A DNA stretch of 50,313 nucleotides. Source: Neurospora tetrasperma FGSC 2508. Its lineage: Eukaryota; Ascomycota; Sordariomycetes; Sordariales; Sordariaceae. The notes below the pieces were generated by a model that did not search any database, was not told where the DNA came from, and was given only the letters and a program-made list of their open reading frames with translations. The position numbers and the translations under genes were made by a program. Location of the stretch: positions 2,038,391 to 2,088,703 of the forward strand of contig NW_009799179.1 of assembly GCF_000213175.1 (NCBI RefSeq). Reading direction: 5' to 3'. This document shows positions 33,403-44,281 of this stretch, in pieces; positions within the stretch are counted from its first letter, which is position 1, and every line of letters starts with the position of its first letter.

Positions 33403-33559
33403 GGTCACGTAGCGGAGTGGTTACCGCGATGCTCTTGTGAGTCTTGACCCCGAAGATACCTTCTCCAAAGTGTTTGTCCCATACTAACACACGCAATTAG
33501 ATACCTCCAAGCCATTGGAAGTTATGCATAGGTCCTGGGTTCGACCCCCAGCGCGACCA
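33403..33559 (+). tRNA. Intron-containing tRNA, anticodon probably UGU (Thr)
   Basis: The acceptor arm GGTCACG (33403-33409) pairs with CGCGACC (33552-33558) in six of seven positions, with an A-C mismatch at pair 5-68. The discriminator is A. The D arm GCGG-AGTGGTTA-CCGC and the T arm CTGGG-TTCGACC-CCCAG are perfect. Pol III A box (TAGCGGAGTGG) and B box (GGTTCGACCCC) match consensus. The anticodon stem ATGCT (33429-33433) pairs with TGCAT (33525-33529) except for a T-T at 31-39. With an intron after nucleotide 37 (33440-33523, 84 nt) the loop reads CTTGTGA and the anticodon is TGT. G at position 37 is unusual for Thr tRNA, where A is normal, so identity is tentative and a decaying copy is possible. 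The D arm and anticodon region resemble eukaryotic tRNA-Thr(UGU). Confidence 0.75.
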
Positions 33560-33569
33560 CGGTTTCTAA

Positions 33570-33578
33570 TTTTTTTTT
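33570..33578 (+). terminator. Pol III T-run terminator of the tRNA gene
   Basis: Nine consecutive T residues begin 11 nt after the discriminator base, as expected for RNA polymerase III termination. Confidence 0.85.
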
Positions 33579-34184
33579 CAACTTTTTCCCCTTCGCTTGA
33601 TTTCCATTTGTTTCCTTTCCCCCTTTCGATGCATGACTTCTCTGTCCTCCGGTATCTCGACGGCGGCACCCGACACGATTAGGTTGAGCTCCCGTCTGGA
33701 GCACACAGCTTCCTTATCGTTCAACGTAACCCGCCTTTTTGCCTTATCGCTTCGCTTGGATGGTGTCACTGCCAAGGGTATCCCGGGAGCAGCTCCGTCT
33801 CCCCATTTTGGAAGTCTGGATATCCACGGCGGCGGAGTCGCAACACCTCATCGTCACAAATCTCACCATGTCTGCCGTGGAGTTTCATTGTCACATTTTA
33901 TCACATAGGTATGCAATCGCTTCAAACTCAAATTTATCATCAACAACACGAGGCATGATACCTATTCATCCCGTCTGTATGTTCATTTCGCTTGTCAGGA
34001 GAGCCTAATGCATTGTGTCTACTGTGTGGGATCTGGCGGCCCAACTCTCCTAAGCCCCAGCTATGAGTGCCATCTCGAGCCGCTCTTGATTCATCATCTA
34101 TTACACATCTAGACTTCCGGTTTCAACACAAACCAAAAACCCCAAACTCCCCGTTCCGCTATTGATGCGCTTCTTCCTCCCCAT
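33579..34184. other. Intergenic region beyond the tRNA and Rpt1 3' end
   Basis: About 600 bp with the 3' UTR of the convergent Rpt1 gene. No further gene supported. Confidence 0.5.
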
Positions 34185-35712
34185 CTAGTTGTACTGGGCA
34201 TAGGCCGCAGTAGAGTTGAACTTGAGGTTGCCCTTGATGACCTTGTCCACCGCACTCAAAAAGTCCTTCTCCGACGCCACCTTCCTGCGCGCACGGATGG
34301 CGAACATGCCCGCCTCCGTGCAAACACTACGCAACTCAGCACCCGTCGCGTTCGGGCACAGGCGAGAAATGAGCTCCCATCGGATATCGCGCTCGACTGA
34401 CATGCTCTTGGCGTGAATGCGCAAAATGTTGGCACGACCCTCGAGATCGGGGAGAGAGAACTCAATCTTGCGGTCGATACGTCCGGGACGCATCAGGGCG
34501 GGATCCAGCGTGGAAGGGCGGTTAGTAGCGAACATGACCTTGATGTTGCCACGGGCATCGAAACCATCCAGCTGCGTAATGAGCTCCAACATGGTACGCT
34601 GAACTTCGTTGTCACCACCCGCGCCGTCATCGAACCGGGCTCCACCAATAGCATCAATTTCGTCAAAGAAGATAATGCAGGCCTTCTTGGTGCGGGCCAT
34701 CTCGAAAAGCTCGCGGACCATACGGGCACCCTCACCGACGTACTTTTGAACCAGCTCGGAACCAATGACACGAATGAAGGTGGCGTCTGTCCTGTTGGCA
34801 ACGGCACGGGCGCAAAGCGTCTTACCGGTACCGGGAGGTCCGTATAGCAGGGCGCCCTTGGGAGGATCGATACCGAGGTTGACGAACCGCTCTGGCGACA
34901 AGAGGGGCATCTCCACGACCTCGCGTAGCTTCTCGACTTGTTCCTTGCAACCACCGACATCGCCGTATGTGACGTCAGGCTTTTCCTCGACCGTCATCAT
35001 GGTAACGCTCGCATCGATCTTGGGAGGCAGCGGAAGGAGAATCTGATACTTGTTTCTGTCGACGCCGACGCGCATTCCTTCCTCGATATCTGTCGGGCTG
35101 ACTCGCTCACCCAGCTGGACCACAAACTTGGCGATCTGCTTGACGTTGATGACGTACTTGCTCTTCGATTCGTCCTTCTCGTCAGGGATGATCTTGGTGC
35201 ACCGCGCTACCTGAAGCGGTTGCTCTTCTGACATACGCTGACGGTCGGCTGCCACATCCCAAAGGTGAGGGGGCGCAAGGCCGGTATCTGATTCCTGTAG
35301 ACCAAAAGTATCACTGGTCAGCTAGATGCGCTTCGCGGTTTGTAGGGTAGCCACCGCAAAACTAGCATACCTTGACGCCAATCTTCTCATCCACGCTCTG
35401 CTGCTTCTCCTTTATTTGCTGTTCTAGCTTTTTGATGGCAGCACCGTAGGGTGCGGCGCCGTATGTCTTGAGGACCTGGATATCCCTTGATGGGGGTTAG
35501 ACGACTCGTCCGTTGTGGTGGTGGTGGGCGGGCTCTCTTGGGCGGCAACATACTCGTCTGAGAGGGGAGTGATCTTCTTCTCCTCGACTTCATCGTCGCC
35601 AAACGTTTTCCTGTACTTCTCCCAGTTTTGACCTGTAGCAGAAGGCTATTCCAGGTGTCAGTCGTGGAAAGTGGCGGCACCTTCTGGTATAGGGCGACTG
35701 CAAGCATACCAT
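34185..35712 (-). CDS. rpt1: 26S proteasome regulatory subunit 7, AAA ATPase Rpt1
   Basis: Four minus-strand exons: 35712-35710 (only the ATG), 35645-35554, 35485-35371 and 35294-34185, giving 439 residues, the usual Rpt1 length. The start is [12 protein letters not shown], matching the short N-terminus with a DWEKY-like element in yeast Rpt1. Motifs: coiled-coil N-terminus, then [22 protein letters not shown], Walker A GPPGTGKT (222-229), Walker B FFDEID (D281, E282) and RPGR (339-342). The C-terminus is YAQYN. Rpt1 is one of six ATPases in the 19S base ring that unfold ubiquitinated substrates and gate the 20S core. Intron 1 starts right after the ATG with GTATGC and ends AATAG. Using the nearby CTACAG acceptor breaks the frame. 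Intron 2 ends in AAG. The gene is divergent from CCT4. Confidence 0.97.
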
Positions 35713-36449
35713 GATGACGGCGGGTGGGAATGACGCTTCCCTTTTGGACTAAGGCGAAGAAAGGTGGATAATCGAAGGGATCGGATCGGTAAATCAAGTC
35801 GCGATGGCGCCGGTCGAGAGATTCCTTGTTTGACGTCGGGTCGTTCGTGGGGTTGTAGAGATCTCGGCGCGGGTTTGATGTGGTGTGTCGGGTAGGTTGG
35901 TTTGATGGGTGTTCAGTGCTTGATATGATGGATCGATGGAGATGGTTCGTCAAGGTCCAACTGCCACTCACTGACAGAGGGTCGAAGCTCAACTGTTGCC
36001 GTAATCCATGCGCTGCCTTGCGGGCGAGGGAGCTACGGGTGGGTGCCACCTTGATAGCACCTACCTAACCCTATCCGGTTAGACTGCGTAAGTTACAGCG
36101 CCGCAGGTACCTTTTCCACCGCCCACCGCTCAGCAAAAGCAGCCGACAAAAAATTACCACCTGCCAGCCCACCTTTGCGCCCGCGCCAGCACTCACTTTA
36201 CGGTCCCGCAGTGGAAACATTGGTACGGAGGGGACGGTGTGTGTGTGTGTGTTTTTGGCCCATTGATTCCAGACCAGCAAAGAAGGAGAAGAGGAGAGCT
36301 CTGCCTTACAACACAACACTGCCTGCACCCAGCGCAAGCCGATTCCCCAAAACTGTCAAGTCGAATTTCCGGCAGTTTCTGACCCCCCATCCGACCTCCC
36401 GTCTACTATCTCCCATAATCCCAAATACCAGATCAAACAAGCTTGCACC
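35713..36449. promoter_or_regulatory. Shared divergent promoter region of rpt1 and cct4
   Basis: The two start codons lie 737 bp apart and face away from each other, so both promoters must be here. On the rpt1 strand there is a GGTGGCACC (36042-36050) resembling the core of the yeast proteasome-associated element GGTGGCAAA. Whether that element works in filamentous fungi is not shown by the sequence. A (GT)n microsatellite lies at about 36236-36252. An open stretch of about 110 codons upstream of rpt1 has no ATG and is not coding. Confidence 0.6.
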
Positions 36450-38341
36450 ATGGCGACCGCACCGGCAGCTACGCAGACGGCGAGCAATGCGACTTTCAGG
36501 GTGCGTCCCGCTTTTTGGAACCTGACCCCTCGATAGGAGTCGGTGCGAAAGCTCCAGGAGGGGTGAAGCTCTGTGGCAAGCCAGTTGCTGATAGCCCACA
36601 ATGTAAACAGGACAAGGAGAAGCCCATTGCCGTTCGCTCATCCAACATTGTCGCCGCCAGAGGTATGCTTACAACTTATCATAATTCCGTGTTGTGTAGT
36701 TGTTGTCTGTGGTGCTGACACAGAGACATGCACCAGCCGTCGCCGATGCCGTCAGAACGTCGCTGGGACCGCGGGGTATGGACAAGATGATCATGACTGG
36801 AAAGGGGGAGACCATCATCACCAACGACGGCAGCACAATGTTGAAGAGCATGTCGGTCATGCACCCCACAGCCAAGATGCTCGTCCAGCTGTCGCACGCC
36901 CAAGATGTCGAGGCCGGTGATGGCACAACCTCGGTCGTCGTCCTTTGCGGTAGCTTGCTCGGTGCCGCCGACAGGCTACTAGGCAAGGGCATCCACCCCT
37001 CAGTCATCTCCGAAGCTTTCCAAAGAGCCGCCGCCGCTGCCGTAGACGTCCTCCACGACATGTCGCAACCCATCTCCCTCACAGATACCGCCTCGCTCCT
37101 TCAGGCCGCCAACACTTCGCTCTCCTCCAAGATCGTGTCACAATACTCCAACCTTCTCGGCCCCATGGCCGTCAACGCAGTCACCAAGACGATAGATCTC
37201 AAGACCGCCGAGAATGTCGACCTTAAGAACATCCGCATAATCAAGAAGGTCGGCGGTACGATCGAGGACAGCGAGCTGGTTGATGGTCTCGTCCTTACAC
37301 AGCCCGTCATCAAGAGCGCTGGTGGTCCCGTCAGGATGGAGAAGGCCAGGATCGGTCTTATTCAGTTCCAGCTCAGCCCTCCCAAGCCTGATGTGCGTAT
37401 ACCTTTCTGGCGACCATAACCTACCTACCTTGCCTGCTGGCCCTTAAATGCCCAAACATTGCCCTTTTCGTGCTTTCACTAACAACTCACTCTTGCAGAT
37501 GGAAAACACCATCTCCGTAAACGACTACCGCCAGATGGACAAGATCGTCAAGGAAGAGCGCACCTACCTCCTCAACATGGTCAAGAAGATCAAGAAAGCC
37601 AAGTGCAACGTCCTCTTCATCCAGAAATCCATCCTCCGCGACGCCGTCAACGACCTGTCCCTGCACTTCCTCCAGCGCCTCGGCATCCTCGCCGTCAAGG
37701 ACATCGAGCGCGACGAAGTTGAGTTCATTTGCAAATCGACCGGCTGCAAGCCCATCGCCGACATCGACTCCTTCACTGAGGACAAGCTCGGCAGCGCCGA
37801 CCTGGTCGAGGAAGTCAACTCCTCCGGTTCCCGCATGGTCAAGGTGACGGGTACCAAGTCCGCCGGCAAGACCGTGTCCGTCGTCGTCCGCGGCGCCAAC
37901 AGCCTCATCCTCGACGAGGCCGAGCGCTCCCTGCACGACGCCCTCTGCGTCATCCGCTGCCTGGTCAAGAAGAAGGCGCTCATTGCCGGTGGCGGTGCCG
38001 CCGAGATCGAGATCGCCTCGCAGCTGGCCAAGCAGTCGCGCGCCCTGAGCGGCACCGAGGCCATCTGCTGGAAGGCGTTCGCGGACGCCATGGAGGTGAT
38101 CCCGACGACGCTGGCGGAGAACGCTGGCTTGAACAGCATCAAGGTGGTGACGGACCTGCGCCACAGGCACGAGAACGGCGAGAAGAATGCCGGTGTCAGC
38201 ATCAAGAGCGGTGGTGTCAACCCGAATATCGCCAAGGAGAATGTCCTGCAGCCATTGCTGGTCAGCACAAGCGCGATCGAGCTGGCGGCGGAGACGGTGA
38301 AGATGATTCTCAGGATTGACGATATTGCTCTTAGCAGGTAG
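36450..38341 (+). CDS. cct4: T-complex protein 1 subunit delta, chaperonin CCT4
   Basis: Four exons, 36450-36500, 36611-36662, 36737-37392 and 37499-38341, give 533 residues, standard for CCT4. The joins restore the typical openings: NATFR-DKEKP, then [21 protein letters not shown], then [20 protein letters not shown]. The ATP-binding GDGTTS motif is at 95-100 and a second nucleotide-site signature GGGAAE lies in the C-terminal equatorial part. The [18 protein letters not shown] and IEFICK-like [15 protein letters not shown] blocks identify the delta subunit. It is one of eight subunits of the cytosolic TRiC ring that folds actin, tubulin and WD40 proteins. Introns are 110, 74 and 106 bp; the second ends at CACCAG after an earlier ACAG that would break the frame. 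Confidence 0.97.
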
Positions 38342-40457
38342 ATGTACTGAAGGTTACAAGGGAAGACAAAAAAAGAAAGAAAGAAAGAAAGAAAGAAACG
38401 AAAGATGGTGGCAGAAATATGTTGTAACATGTACATATTGTAATTAAATGGTACTGGATAAACATTTGTTGCGATACTTTCCCTATCTGTGACTGGTAAC
38501 TGTACCTTTGAAATGAAAAGTCTCACCCATCGGCCAACTACCTTAAAGGATGAATGACCTCAACAACTGAACTTTATATAATTTTATAAGCTATTGCCGT
38601 ACATAGCCCACGAGAGGTGGCACACAAAATAGTAATGTTTATTTGTCATCCCTCACTTTAACCGGAACCTATTTTGGTGAACTCCTTTCCTATCACGTTC
38701 GACATGTCCCATCGATCCTGTTCGCAAGGAGGAGATGATGTGAAGAAGGACTATAGGCAGGTTCTCAGCATCACTACTACCGCAAGTTATCCAAAAAAAG
38801 AAAAAAAGAAAAAAGAAGAAGAAAGAAATGTAAATGAAAAGAAAATTTAAAAAAAATGAATACACTGGGATCAGTTTTATGTTGGATCTGAGTTGTGAAC
38901 CTATATACTACGCTTGGGTTTGATACGCGATGCCGATGATAGAGTGTCCGGTTTCTTGACTATTATGTATGGGAGAGGTAAATGGGAAGACCAAGCTAGC
39001 AAATAATTGACTACGTAGGCGAGGAGAAAATTTGGACATATGGTTGATATCCGTCTGCAATGAGGAGACAAGGGAGGTCGGTCAAGATAGATACTTGTAG
39101 ATTCCGTCCCATTGCATAGTATTGCGTTATGCTTATCTCGCTGCTTGCAATGATCAAGTAATCGCGACGGGCCAAACACAAGCTCGTTCATATCATATGT
39201 AAATTTTCATCATGATGTCTGATCTTCATTTCTATCCCTTTTCTTTCACCGTAACCGTCCTCATACTCCATGCTCAAACATGACCGATAGACTTGCTACT
39301 ATACAGACCCATATGCTATCAACTTTCCTTTCAACGTCCATATCATGCTACTGTATCCTTCGCCCAATTTTCTCAGAATCTATCTGGTGAGACCTCATCA
39401 CCAGCCATGAGTGTCGAAGCAGGTAAGACCCTAATCACTACCGATCCTTGCTTCGCACACCTCCAATTCTTCCCCCTAATTCCTTCTCTCTCCTTGTTTC
39501 GCCTTCACTTTTCCTAAGCCTAGTCTGCCCAGGGTTTTGTCCTAGATCGAAAAAATCCCTGAGGTTAAGTCCAAGACTGAGCCTTCCCAAGCAATTAAAC
39601 GTAACCTGTTTCTGGCAACGGGGTTATTCGTGCAAGGTTGACAGCTAGTGGGTGTACCACGCCAGTGGACGCCGCATAGTATGTTCTTGTACTTCCAGTA
39701 CTTGAGATCATTTAAGCTCCTCCTCCACTCAACATCATAGGTAGACAGACCCAACCTACAGTTCAGTTCTCTGTCGATTGTCCATTTCCTCTTGGGTGTG
39801 GCTAAGTATACCAGATTTAGGGTTTAGAGTGGGCGTCGCATGTATCTTCCACCCTTTTTCGTTGATAAGAAAACCGTGGTTCCTAAGAGATGAATGTGTC
39901 CTTCGGCAAATTCTTTCCATAGTGGCGAAAATGTTGCGGGCCGCAAAGATCAACATCGGTATGCTGTGAGTGACCGTCCACGATTGGGTCAGTATTCGGC
40001 TTCCTCCAAGCAGACCTCCGCGCTCATTTGTGCTTTTTCTCTTGTACAAGCAATGCCGTCAATGGTAAAGCCCCATCTTAGAGTTATCATTCTTTGGAAT
40101 GACAGGGCGTTGGCGTTTCTGGTTCCAGCTTCCATCTCCTTTGTTGATGGAATATTGCCGCGGGAGATGTCGTCCAATATTCCTTCCCTCGACTTACAAT
40201 AGTCCTGGTAGGGAAAGAGAGCATTCTGAAACAACCATGAGATGGTAGGTTCTATCACTCTCCTATCCCTCGATACAATACCACTTCCTTCCTTTCTTGC
40301 CGAGCCCAACGATTTGATAGCGGTACCTCAGCAATCATATCGTCCGAAATCTTAATGGCCGAGCAGTAGCACTGTTACAGAAGTCCTTGATCCAAATGCG
40401 GAGGCAGTCTGACTATTGCTCAGACTGTTCGTGTCGAATCCTGAGATGTATGCCGTG
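38342..40457. other. 2.1-kb convergent intergenic region
   Basis: It lies between the 3' ends of cct4 and the minus-strand Cys-rich gene. It holds a (GAAA)n microsatellite (38374-38398) and an A/G-rich tract (38792-38860). Overlapping frames of about 60-105 codons occur on both strands at 39750-40310, none with recognisable features; they may be untranslated transcript sequence or a decayed gene. Confidence 0.45.
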
Positions 40458-41318
40458 TCATCCCCCAAAGGAAGGTAAACAGCCCAAACACACCACATCC
40501 CCATTGACCCCTCTTTCTTCGCAGCAATGTCCGCATATCATTTCCCGGTGGCCGTTGGCATGCCATCCAGTAGTCGTTGGTTTTAGCTTTGGACTTTCCT
40601 TTTCGACAACCTCATCCAAGTCCACCTCGGTCTCTGTGTCCGCATCCAGCATCGCGAACGAGTTCTCAGGACTTGAGCTCGCCAGGGGAATATCTTGCAC
40701 TTGCGCCTCTTGTTCTCCGGTTTCGGTATAGTGATGTCGCCCTTGATGATGGAAACTCGATGTCCATCCGGGACATTGCCTCATGCATACATAGCACGTA
40801 CGCTGGCCGCAACCTTGGCAGTCGGCGTACGAATCCAGGTCGGCCTTCTTGCTCGGCTTTCGAAAGCAGATATGACACCTGTCTAGACATTTGATCTTGG
40901 ACAGCAAAGCGTGTTGTTTCAGGTGGTGGGGGTGGAAAGCAGCAGTTGGAGAATTGGACTTGGCTTGCGTGCCGTGGTGGCTATCCTCTCGGTGGTGGAC
41001 TTCATCGGACCCGGACATGCGTTGTTTCTTGTTGATGGCGATCGGTATTATCTTGCGCAGGGTTGGCGGGTAAGGCTGATGTATGGTGGGATTCTCGTAG
41101 GAGGATTTGTCGGCTAGGATTCCGCGTGTGGTGTCGAGGGCTGGGTGGGAGCTGGAGTAGAGGAAGGGGGGGTCAGCGAACTGGAGTGGCAATGAGAGGT
41201 TTGACATGTAGTCCGCATACAATGGAATCTGGATGTTACCCGAAGTGTACAAATTCTCGACATCGTCTCGCCTCCTCTTCTTGGCTGAAGGGATCCTCTC
41301 GTGGGTGACGGAGGGCAT
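40458..41318 (-). CDS. Cys-rich, probably zinc-binding protein of unknown function
   Basis: A single minus-strand frame of 286 residues from the ATG at 41318. Residues 1-125 are polar and low-complexity, with a likely nuclear signal KKRRR near residue 12. The C-terminal half carries six CxxC pairs. CHIC, CQGC, CYVC and a following C-P-G-W lie about residues 149-186. CGHC and CLGC lie at about 262-281, just before the end. This spacing suggests two or three zinc sites folded from distant knuckles. I recall similar ascomycete proteins of unknown function with the same opening (LDSYADCQGCGQRTC-like), but I cannot name them. An Asp/Glu-rich linker separates the two Cys blocks. A nuclear role is inference only. 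Confidence 0.75.
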   Translation of the reverse strand: MPSVTHERIPSAKKRRRDDVENLYTSGNIQIPLYADYMSNLSLPLQFADPPFLYSSSHPALDTTRGILADKSSYENPTIHQPYPPTLRKIIPIAINKKQRMSGSDEVHHREDSHHGTQAKSNSPTAAFHPHHLKQHALLSKIKCLDRCHICFRKPSKKADLDSYADCQGCGQRTCYVCMRQCPGWTSSFHHQGRHHYTETGEQEAQVQDIPLASSSPENSFAMLDADTETEVDLDEVVEKESPKLKPTTTGWHANGHREMICGHCCEERGVNGDVVCLGCLPSFGG

Positions 41319-43512
41319 CGTCCACTCCCGGTATTCGAACACAGCTTGTTGACGGGAACCGTTCTCGTGATGGTTGCAACGCAGCTGAAATTACGAGTTG
41401 ATTGTGAAAAGGACAGACTTTAACTAGTCAAGAATTACAGAGCGAGAAGATTGACGTGTTGAATTCAAGCCAAGGAGGAGAGAATGATGGATGGAAAGAG
41501 AAACAGTTGGGAGCAAGTCGAAGCTCGAGATTACGAAAAGTGGAGGCGACGATGCGATTTCAGCCCTGCAGTGGGTGCAAGTGCGTTGTCGAGGTTCGCG
41601 GGTACCTGCCCGCTGAAACGCGCTACAGTACACAAACAGTGTTCAGGGTTAGTAATTCACTGTTGGTGGTCTTTGGGCGGACGGGACTGGAGTCATGGCT
41701 TAATTGGTCCCTGAATTGGGACTCTCAGCGTCTTTGAACGAGGCAAAACGGAAATGAAACACCAATTGTGCACTAGCGCGTCAGGGTTGTAAGTGGCATT
41801 TCAACGGCCGTGAAGAACAAAAGGCCAATGTTTTCGTTGACACTGGACCATACCTAAGTTCTGACATTCACCCGAGATGCCGACCAAGGAACGAAGATGA
41901 GCAGGTGGCAGCTCTCGGCCAGTCTTGCTATGCCCTGGGACCTCCTATATCCAACACGCCCGGCAAAGGGAAATGTTGTTCGCCAATGATTTCCAATCTC
42001 TTGACCGCTTGACGCGTCTGAAAGGCGTGTCGCCGTGCGCTGACAGGGCCGAGTAGTAACGATATCGCCAACAGTTAAAGGAGAGGCCCCTTGGCTCTCT
42101 TTTAAGAGCTAAAGTGATAGCCAAGACGCTCTTGGCTTCTAGAACGATTTCGTTTTCCATGGCTCCTTTATTCCGGTGAAGAATCCCAGTCTGATGTCAT
42201 TGTCTCAGACATGATCGAGATGTCGCAATGAGAGAAACCAGGTGTGAAGAAAGCCGTCACGAATCAGAGTTGCCAGTCGCCGCTCGATGTCGTGATAGAG
42301 GTGTTGTACAGGTAATCTGAACAACAGTGGACAGTTCCCCAGCAAATGACAACTCGATATGATGCCCAGACAAGGGTGAGCGTGGCTACGAAGAGACAGA
42401 CTCCAGAGGTTCGTCGGGTGTCTCCCGGCCTTCTCCATACCAAGAGGCTCCAAAAAGGTGGGGGCCGCACAGAAAAAGGGGCTAGGGGACAAAATAAACA
42501 AACCTTATTTGGTCTAGGTAGGTAGTAGTCTGTCTGTCTTGACGTTTGAGTCTTCGTTTTGCTGTGAAAAGGTCGCAAAAAAAAAAGACAAAAAGACTGT
42601 CGGACAGAGTTACTCCGGAGGTTGCAAATCCTGTGGAGTTCATCCCAGACCGAGGGCTTCATCGTGGGCAGGGTATGAGGTGACAGAATGGTGAGGCATG
42701 ATCACTTGAATATCTCGTCCAGGGATAAGTGCAAATCATTGTTTCGTAACCCCGTCCGGTTATCTTATCGAACTTTAGCGGATTCCAATAGCTGCTAATC
42801 CCGAGAATCCCGTCGTCGGAAAGCGATCGGGAATCGGGGCGGATATCCAGTTGCTTGTTGGGATACCAAAATGAGATGTGAAAATTTGGCAGAAATGAAT
42901 AATAATGAGCCACGTTGCTTGAAGTTGTCTCCAACAGTCGGGTGTTTGCGTATACGCAGTGGGACAATAAGTACCAAGGTTACCTTCAGGCCAATATTGG
43001 GATGAAATACTCAAGGCGTTATCTGACCGTTCCTGCATCAAACACTCGGCTTGTGGCTGCCAGGACCCTGGACGCGCGCTGTGTTTGGAAGGTTGGACGA
43101 ATTGATCATTGCTTGTTTTGATGTGCGTGCAGCGCAACTCACATGCAGACAGGCGTATGCGTTGGTGCCAGCTGACCATTCTGCTATCTTTCCACTGCCA
43201 TCCGACCGCACTGCAGGCAGGCCACTGACCCTGACTGGTGGCGTCACGTGGGCAGGCTAGGCAGAAAGCAGCAGCCCCACCCGCCTGTGGCCGTTTCCAA
43301 CTCGAACTTTCTCCTCAATCCCTCCCGCGTCCACCCGTCCAGTCTCGCATCAGCCTCACTTATCTCTTTCGCCATTTCCACTTTGCACTTGAACACCACC
43401 ACCACCACCACCACTCCAGCTTCGTCGCGTGAAACACCCCTCTTTGAACGCCCTACCCATCACCAACAATTAGTTTCCCCGAGTCGAGCCCTACCAATAT
43501 CGACATCGAGAT
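41319..43512. other. 2.2-kb divergent intergenic region
   Basis: The promoter regions of the Cys-rich gene (left) and of the SF3b p14 gene (right) lie here. On the minus strand at about 41945-42660, three neighbouring frames contain plausible protein-like runs, but they are broken by stops and I could not find splice sites that join them. Just before the right-hand gene, CAC triplets (about 43396-43414) and pyrimidine-rich DNA are typical of a leader. Confidence 0.45.
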
Positions 43513-44281
43513 ATGAGTCGCGCCAACAAACTTGGCCCTGAAGTGAATCGGTGAGTCCCCGAGTCCCTTTGCGGTCACCCTGCTGCCCACGGGTGTCCTA
43601 TCGCCTGCCCGCCCGCCCGCTTGCCGCCTGTACACACACATACACACCTTGCCTACACCTAACTACAGCTACTTGGCTACATTCCCTATACGTCCCTCCA
43701 TCAATCGCCCTCCTGTCCTACGTCAACTTTGGACATCTACCATTGAGCATGACTAACCCCTGGCCTCTATACAACAGAGCTTTGTTCGTAAAGAATCTAA
43801 GGTACGCCATCGCCTCCCTCGCTGTCGTCAAGATGTCATGGACATGTCATGGACTAACATGTTTCGACAGCTACAACGTAACTCCGGAGGAGCTCTTCGA
43901 CCTCTTTGGAAAGTACGGACCTATCCGGTATGGCATCCCGTCCCTGGCGACCATCATGTCGTCCTCTCACTGACACGTCGGGCTATAGTCAAGTTCGCCA
44001 GGGCATTGCGAGCAACACAAAGGGCACCGCCTTCGTTGTCTATGAGGACGTAATGGATGCGAAGCAGGCGTGCGATAAGTTGAATGGTTACAACTTTCAG
44101 AACCGCTACCTCGTTGGTATGTGCTTATGTCCCTGACCTCACATGGTCGCCATCGTAGGGGCCCGCTGACCGTTATGCAGTACTATACCACCAGCCCGAC
44201 AAGATGAACAAGACAAAAGAGGACCTCGATGCTCGCAAGGAGAATCTAGAACGCATCAAGAGGCAACACGGGATCGATTGA
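43513..44281 (+). CDS. Splicing factor SF3b 14-kDa subunit (p14, SF3B6), branch-site RNA-binding protein
   Basis: Five exons, 43513-43550, 43778-43801, 43871-43927, 43989-44116 and 44181-44281, encode 115 residues. The joins rebuild an [17 protein letters not shown] (RNP2 strand), then [24 protein letters not shown]. This is followed by [10 protein letters not shown] (RNP1 strand), [24 protein letters not shown] and a charged helix ending in QHGID. These match human SF3B6 block for block. p14 sits in the U2 snRNP SF3b complex beside SF3b155 and contacts the branch adenosine. Exon 2 is only 24 nt. Introns are 227, 69, 61 and 64 bp. All donors are GT (GTGAGT, GTACGC, GTATGG, GTATGT) and all end in a CAG or TAG. 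I am confident of the family; no standard symbol for this organism is assumed. Confidence 0.95.

Noticed and set aside
33484-33775. Minus-strand short frames containing an ALGVEPRT-like peptide
   Set aside because: That peptide is the antisense translation of the tRNA T arm, a well-known annotation artefact.
35713-36049. N-terminal extension of about 110 codons for Rpt1
   Set aside because: The frame could splice in phase to the rpt1 exon, but it contains no ATG between the upstream stop and the junction. The ATG at 35712 with the AATAG acceptor gives the expected N-terminus and length.
39756-40310. Overlapping 60-106-codon frames on both strands between cct4 and the Cys-rich gene
   Set aside because: No domain or start context distinguishes either strand; probably untranslated sequence.
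41945-42662. Possible degraded gene on the minus strand with Leu/Arg-rich F-box-like runs
   Set aside because: Three frames look protein-like, but stops separate them and no convincing splice sites join them; too weak to annotate.
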